From Duganella sp. CF458 (GTDB lineage Bacteria; Pseudomonadota; Gammaproteobacteria; Burkholderiales; Burkholderiaceae_D): DNA of 64,000 nucleotides. Positions 61,503 to 64,000 of this stretch are shown one piece after another (position 1 is the stretch's first letter; each line of letters begins with the position of its first letter). The DNA lies in assembly GCF_900113115.1 (NCBI RefSeq), contig NZ_FOOF01000012.1:158319-222318 (forward strand), in the 5' to 3' direction. A model generated the notes under the pieces. It was not told the origin of the DNA. It did not search any database and was given only the letters and a program-made list of their open reading frames with translations. Made by a program: the position numbers and the translations under genes.

Positions 61503-62453
61503 TTGGGCCCCATTGGGCTAAGCGGTGCCGGAGCGTTTCCAGTACTTGGGGTTATTCCAGACGTAATTGATCTTGGGCTAACTGCAGTTGAATATCCTTT
61601 TGGTAAATTTGATGGCTGGGATCTTGCATTAGGCGCGGCAGGCATATTTGCGACACTTGCTCCGATAGCAGGGGACGGCGCCGCTGCGACGGCGAAGATT
61701 ACCTATCGCGCAACTAAAGCATGTTGTTGCTTCCCGGCTGGAACGCCAGTTGTGACTGAGCATGGGACGGTTCCAATTGAACGAATTGTGGTAGGACAAA
61801 TGGTCTATGCGCGTGACCCTGCAACTGGCGCGACGAGGCTTAAACCTGTGACCGAGGTAATGATTACCGAACCCAAGCCGCTGTTCGTTCTGACGACTAA
61901 AGATGGTCTCGGTAATCGGCACCGCATGGAGGTAACAGATAACCATCCGTATTGGGTGAAGAATCAGGGTTGGGTAGATGCACAGTATCTTATCCCTGGT
62001 ATGGTGTTGATGAACCTGAAGGGCGAAGAACTTTCAGTAGAATTCCTCGAAAAGGCGAAACGAAGCGAAGTTGCATACAACTTTACAGTCGCAAACTTTC
62101 ACACCTACTTCGCTGGCAATCAGAACATTCTGGTTCATAACTGCAACGGATTATGCAAGGTAGGGCAAAGTCGGCAAAGAGCTTTATGCGTACAATTGTC
62201 GAAAGCCGAGAGGTACCAAAGAAGGTGGATAAACTGAAGGGGGTTCAGGCGCAATCATATGAAAATTCAAGGAGTTATTGTCGAGAGGAGAGGCAGGCGG
62301 AAGTCAGCATATGCTCAAGCGCGAAACAAAGGGAACTCGGCCTATGATTTAAATGGCAGCGGCAAGGGGCGTGGCGGTCTTCGAATTATCTATGAAGAGA
62401 CGAAAGATGAAGTACGCGTGCTGGATATACTCGATATTATTAAGGAGACGTAG
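61503..62453 (+). pseudogene. Polymorphic toxin remnant: pre-toxin/Hint domain and toxin tail
   Basis: The frame is open from a stop at 61489-61491 with no real start, so the N-terminal carrier part is gone. Residues about 10-70 (GVIPDVIDLGLTAVEYPFGKFDGWDLALG) are a pre-toxin region. CCCFPAGTPVVTEHG starts the Hint autoprotease, which ends in HTYFAGNQNILVHNC. The frame then breaks (stop 62235-62237); the likely toxin tail is spread over another frame (62153-62347; VPKKVDKLKGVQAQSYE) and back (62259-62453; GKGRGGLRIIYEETKDEV). The toxin type is not identifiable; a RelE/ParE-like nuclease fold is conceivable. Confidence 0.6.
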
Positions 62454-62454
62454 A

Positions 62455-62628
62455 ATGGGTACATGGAATTACCGAGTAATGAAAAGAGGCGACAAAGTCG
62501 CAATTTATGAGGTCTATTATGGTGACAACGGTAATGTAAAAGGTTATACGGCGAATTCTATAGCTCCGCAAGGCAACGACATGGATGACTTGGAAAACAC
62601 GGCACGTGTCAAGGTAGTTGTCGCTTGA
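62455..62628 (+). CDS. Small probable immunity protein, likely 3'-truncated
   Basis: A 57-residue protein, ATG 62455 with AAGGAG 8 nt upstream, following the toxin tail by 1 nt. It reads MGTWNYRVMKRGDKVAIYEV and continues YYGDNGNVKGYT. Similar MGTWNYR proteins known from other bacteria continue further at the C-terminus, whereas this one ends VKVVVA within a few codons of the IS3 element. The position right after the toxin tail suggests it was its immunity protein. Confidence 0.5.
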   Translation: MGTWNYRVMKRGDKVAIYEVYYGDNGNVKGYTANSIAPQGNDMDDLENTARVKVVVA

Positions 62629-62629
62629 A

Positions 62630-63724
62630 TCAAGCAGCAATTTGTTGAGTATGGATCTCCTTTGCAACCATGGAGGAAACGACATGGTCGCGCTCCGGGT
62701 TCAACGTGACAGCATCGCAAGGTTCCCAGTTGCGTGTGTGCCCCGACCAGCGCGCCGGATTGCGGGCCTGGGCGGCCTGATAGAGCTGGTGCCGCGCTGC
62801 CAGAATGGCTTTGTCCTGGCCAGCATGGCGCTGCGCCGGGCTGACATAACGAATACCGCTGTGCCGATGCTCGACGTTGTACCAATGGACAAAGTTCGCT
62901 GCCCAGTCTCGCGTGGCGGCCAAATCAGCGAAGCCTCCAGGTGGGAATTCCGGGCGGTACTTGGCGGTGCGGAACAGCGCCTCGGCAAAAGCGTTGTCAT
63001 CGCTCACGCGCGGGCGCGAGTAGGATGGCTTAACGCCCAGCCAATGCAACATAGCCAGCACCGTGGTGGCCTTCAACGTGGCGCCGTTATCGCCATGCAG
63101 TACGGGCTTGTTGTGACGCATGGCGATGCCTTCAGCCAGGGCCGTGCGCCGCACCAGATGACTGGCGTGGTCGGCATCATCCTCGGCATGCACTTCCCAG
63201 CCAATGATCTTTCGGCTGTACAGATCCAGGATCAGGTACAGGTAGAACCAACGGCCCGCCACAACAGCCGGCAAATAGGTCATATCCCAGCACCACACTT
63301 GGCCAGGTGCGGTGGCAATATGTGTGGTCGGTGGTCGTTGCTGGCGGGGCGCTTTAGCCCGGCCACGATGACTCGTCTGGCCATGAGCGCGCAAGATCCG
63401 GCTGAACGTCGATTCGCTGGCCAAATAGATGCCTTCGTCTGCCAGCATGGGAACAATGCGGGCCGGCGGCATATCGGCAAAGCGTGGTTCATTGGCGGCG
63501 GCCAGGACGGCTGCCCGCTCGTTCGGCGTCAGCGCGTGCGATGGCATGGGGCGCTCGGCCATCGGACGGCCGTCACCACTTGCCAAACCACCGTGCGCCT
63601 GCCAGCGCTGCAGCGTGCGTGCACTCAGGCCAACGGCGACGCATGCCTCGCTCAAGCGAGCACCGGCTTGGCACGCTTGTTTGATTTCTCGGGCCAGAGT
63701 CTGGCGATCTTCGAGGGCGATCAT
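62630..63724 (-). CDS. IS3-family transposase OrfB
   Basis: A 364-residue DDE transposase with an N-terminal helix-turn-helix (SEACVAVGLSARTLQRWQAHG) and an integrase core: first Asp in WCWDMTYLP, second in LHGDNGA and Glu in DDNAFAEALFRTAKYRPEF. It overlaps OrfA by 4 nt (ATGA), so OrfB is expressed by reinitiation or a frameshift to OrfAB. The frame looks intact. Its 3' end adjoins the truncated immunity-like gene. Confidence 0.9.
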   Translation of the reverse strand: MIALEDRQTLAREIKQACQAGARLSEACVAVGLSARTLQRWQAHGGLASGDGRPMAERPMPSHALTPNERAAVLAAANEPRFADMPPARIVPMLADEGIYLASESTFSRILRAHGQTSHRGRAKAPRQQRPPTTHIATAPGQVWCWDMTYLPAVVAGRWFYLYLILDLYSRKIIGWEVHAEDDADHASHLVRRTALAEGIAMRHNKPVLHGDNGATLKATTVLAMLHWLGVKPSYSRPRVSDDNAFAEALFRTAKYRPEFPPGGFADLAATRDWAANFVHWYNVEHRHSGIRYVSPAQRHAGQDKAILAARHQLYQAAQARNPARWSGHTRNWEPCDAVTLNPERDHVVSSMVAKEIHTQQIAA

Positions 63725-64000
63725 TCGTCCTCGGCCTTGTACTTGCTGAAGATCGCCTCGGCTTTTTTTGACAGCACCAGCAATGCCGCAGTTTCGGCCA
63801 ATGCCTTGTCCTTGCGTCGTACTTCGCGCTCAAGTTCTTTGATGCGGCGCTTGTCCTGCTTGGCTTCAGCGGCGCTCAAACGCTTTTCTCCCGGCTGGCC
63901 CAGCGCGTTGATCGCCTGCTCGCGCCATAGCGCCAGCTCGTGCGGATATACACCATTGCTGCGGCACCAGGCGCTCTTGTTGGATTCGTCCATGATGGAT
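63721..64000 (-). CDS. IS3-family transposase OrfA (5' partial)
   Basis: About 91 residues visible to the window edge. The C-terminal leucine-zipper-type region DKRRIKELEREVRRKDKALAETAALL is typical of IS3 OrfA. The N-terminal helix-turn-helix continues beyond the window: an ATG at 63993 exists but the frame stays open upstream, and SAWCRSNGVYPHELALW is normally internal. Confidence 0.85.
   Translation of the reverse strand, partial: SIMDESNKSAWCRSNGVYPHELALWREQAINALGQPGEKRLSAAEAKQDKRRIKELEREVRRKDKALAETAALLVLSKKAEAIFSKYKAEDE

Larger units (their letters stand above)
62607..64000 (-). mobile_element. IS3-family insertion sequence (right part cut by the window)
   Basis: OrfA and OrfB in the usual overlapping order on the minus strand. 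The inner end probably begins near 62607 (TGTCAAGGTAG), just inside the immunity-like gene; this boundary is a guess because the other terminal repeat is outside the window and no target duplication can be seen. Confidence 0.7.

Noticed and set aside
1..64000. CRISPR arrays, prophage genes, rRNA and replication origins
   Set aside because: None was seen; no regularly spaced direct repeats, phage structural genes or rRNA-like sequence.

Overview
The window is GC-rich chromosomal DNA of a betaproteobacterium, most likely an Oxalobacteraceae member (Massilia/Duganella/Janthinobacterium type). This is inferred from codon use, dense translationally coupled operons, the NsrR/Hmp/NnrS set, a subclass B3 metallo-beta-lactamase of a kind known from Janthinobacterium, and GGGTC-type palindromic repeats. 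No rRNA operon, CRISPR array or prophage is visible.

Layout. 1-3395 is the end of a hydroxyproline catabolic operon (three-part D-hydroxyproline dehydrogenase plus a DapA-family deaminase). 3422-5610 holds a YoaK-type membrane protein, a universal stress protein, DoxX and a hemerythrin. 5700-8860 is visibly AT-richer and carries only small, mostly orphan minus-strand genes, one probably frameshifted. 8882-15263 holds an SDR, a Nudix hydrolase, an outer-membrane protein/PstS-like/GGDEF-EAL operon and a nitrobindin-like protein. 15264-22398 is a nitric-oxide-linked region: a minus-strand operon nnrS - CcoS/CcoN fusion - ccoO - mono-haem cytochrome c - SCO - membrane protein, divergent from nsrR, which is followed by hmp. 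nsrR and hmp share an upstream element.

22404-32455 holds a DUF2157/GDYXXLXY pair, an HDOD protein, dadA with a divergent Lrp regulator, a 74-bp perfect palindrome, an orphan 524-residue membrane-hairpin protein, an NDH-2-like dehydrogenase and a soluble histidine kinase. 32571-39989 is rich in signalling proteins (hybrid kinases, GGDEF regulator) with a second hemerythrin. 40224-40792 is a tRNA-Arg(ACG) triplet with promoters and a terminator. 40827-44499 contains a DUF3016 protein, lldD, a LysR regulator and small proteins. 44513-50213 is a probable exopolysaccharide synthesis/export locus (response regulator, YaiO-like barrel, HEAT protein, GT2 synthase) facing a sensor kinase.

50210-59220 holds a hydroxyacid dehydrogenase and LysR regulator, a 55-residue membrane peptide coupled to an alpha/beta-hydrolase that has lost its catalytic Ser and His, and a complete RND tripartite efflux operon with a terminator. 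A second palindromic repeat follows. 59510-61017 is a pgeF-metallo-beta-lactamase pair. The right end (61018-64000) is decayed: a Hint-domain polymorphic toxin remnant, a small probable immunity gene apparently cut short, and an IS3-family element that runs off the window.
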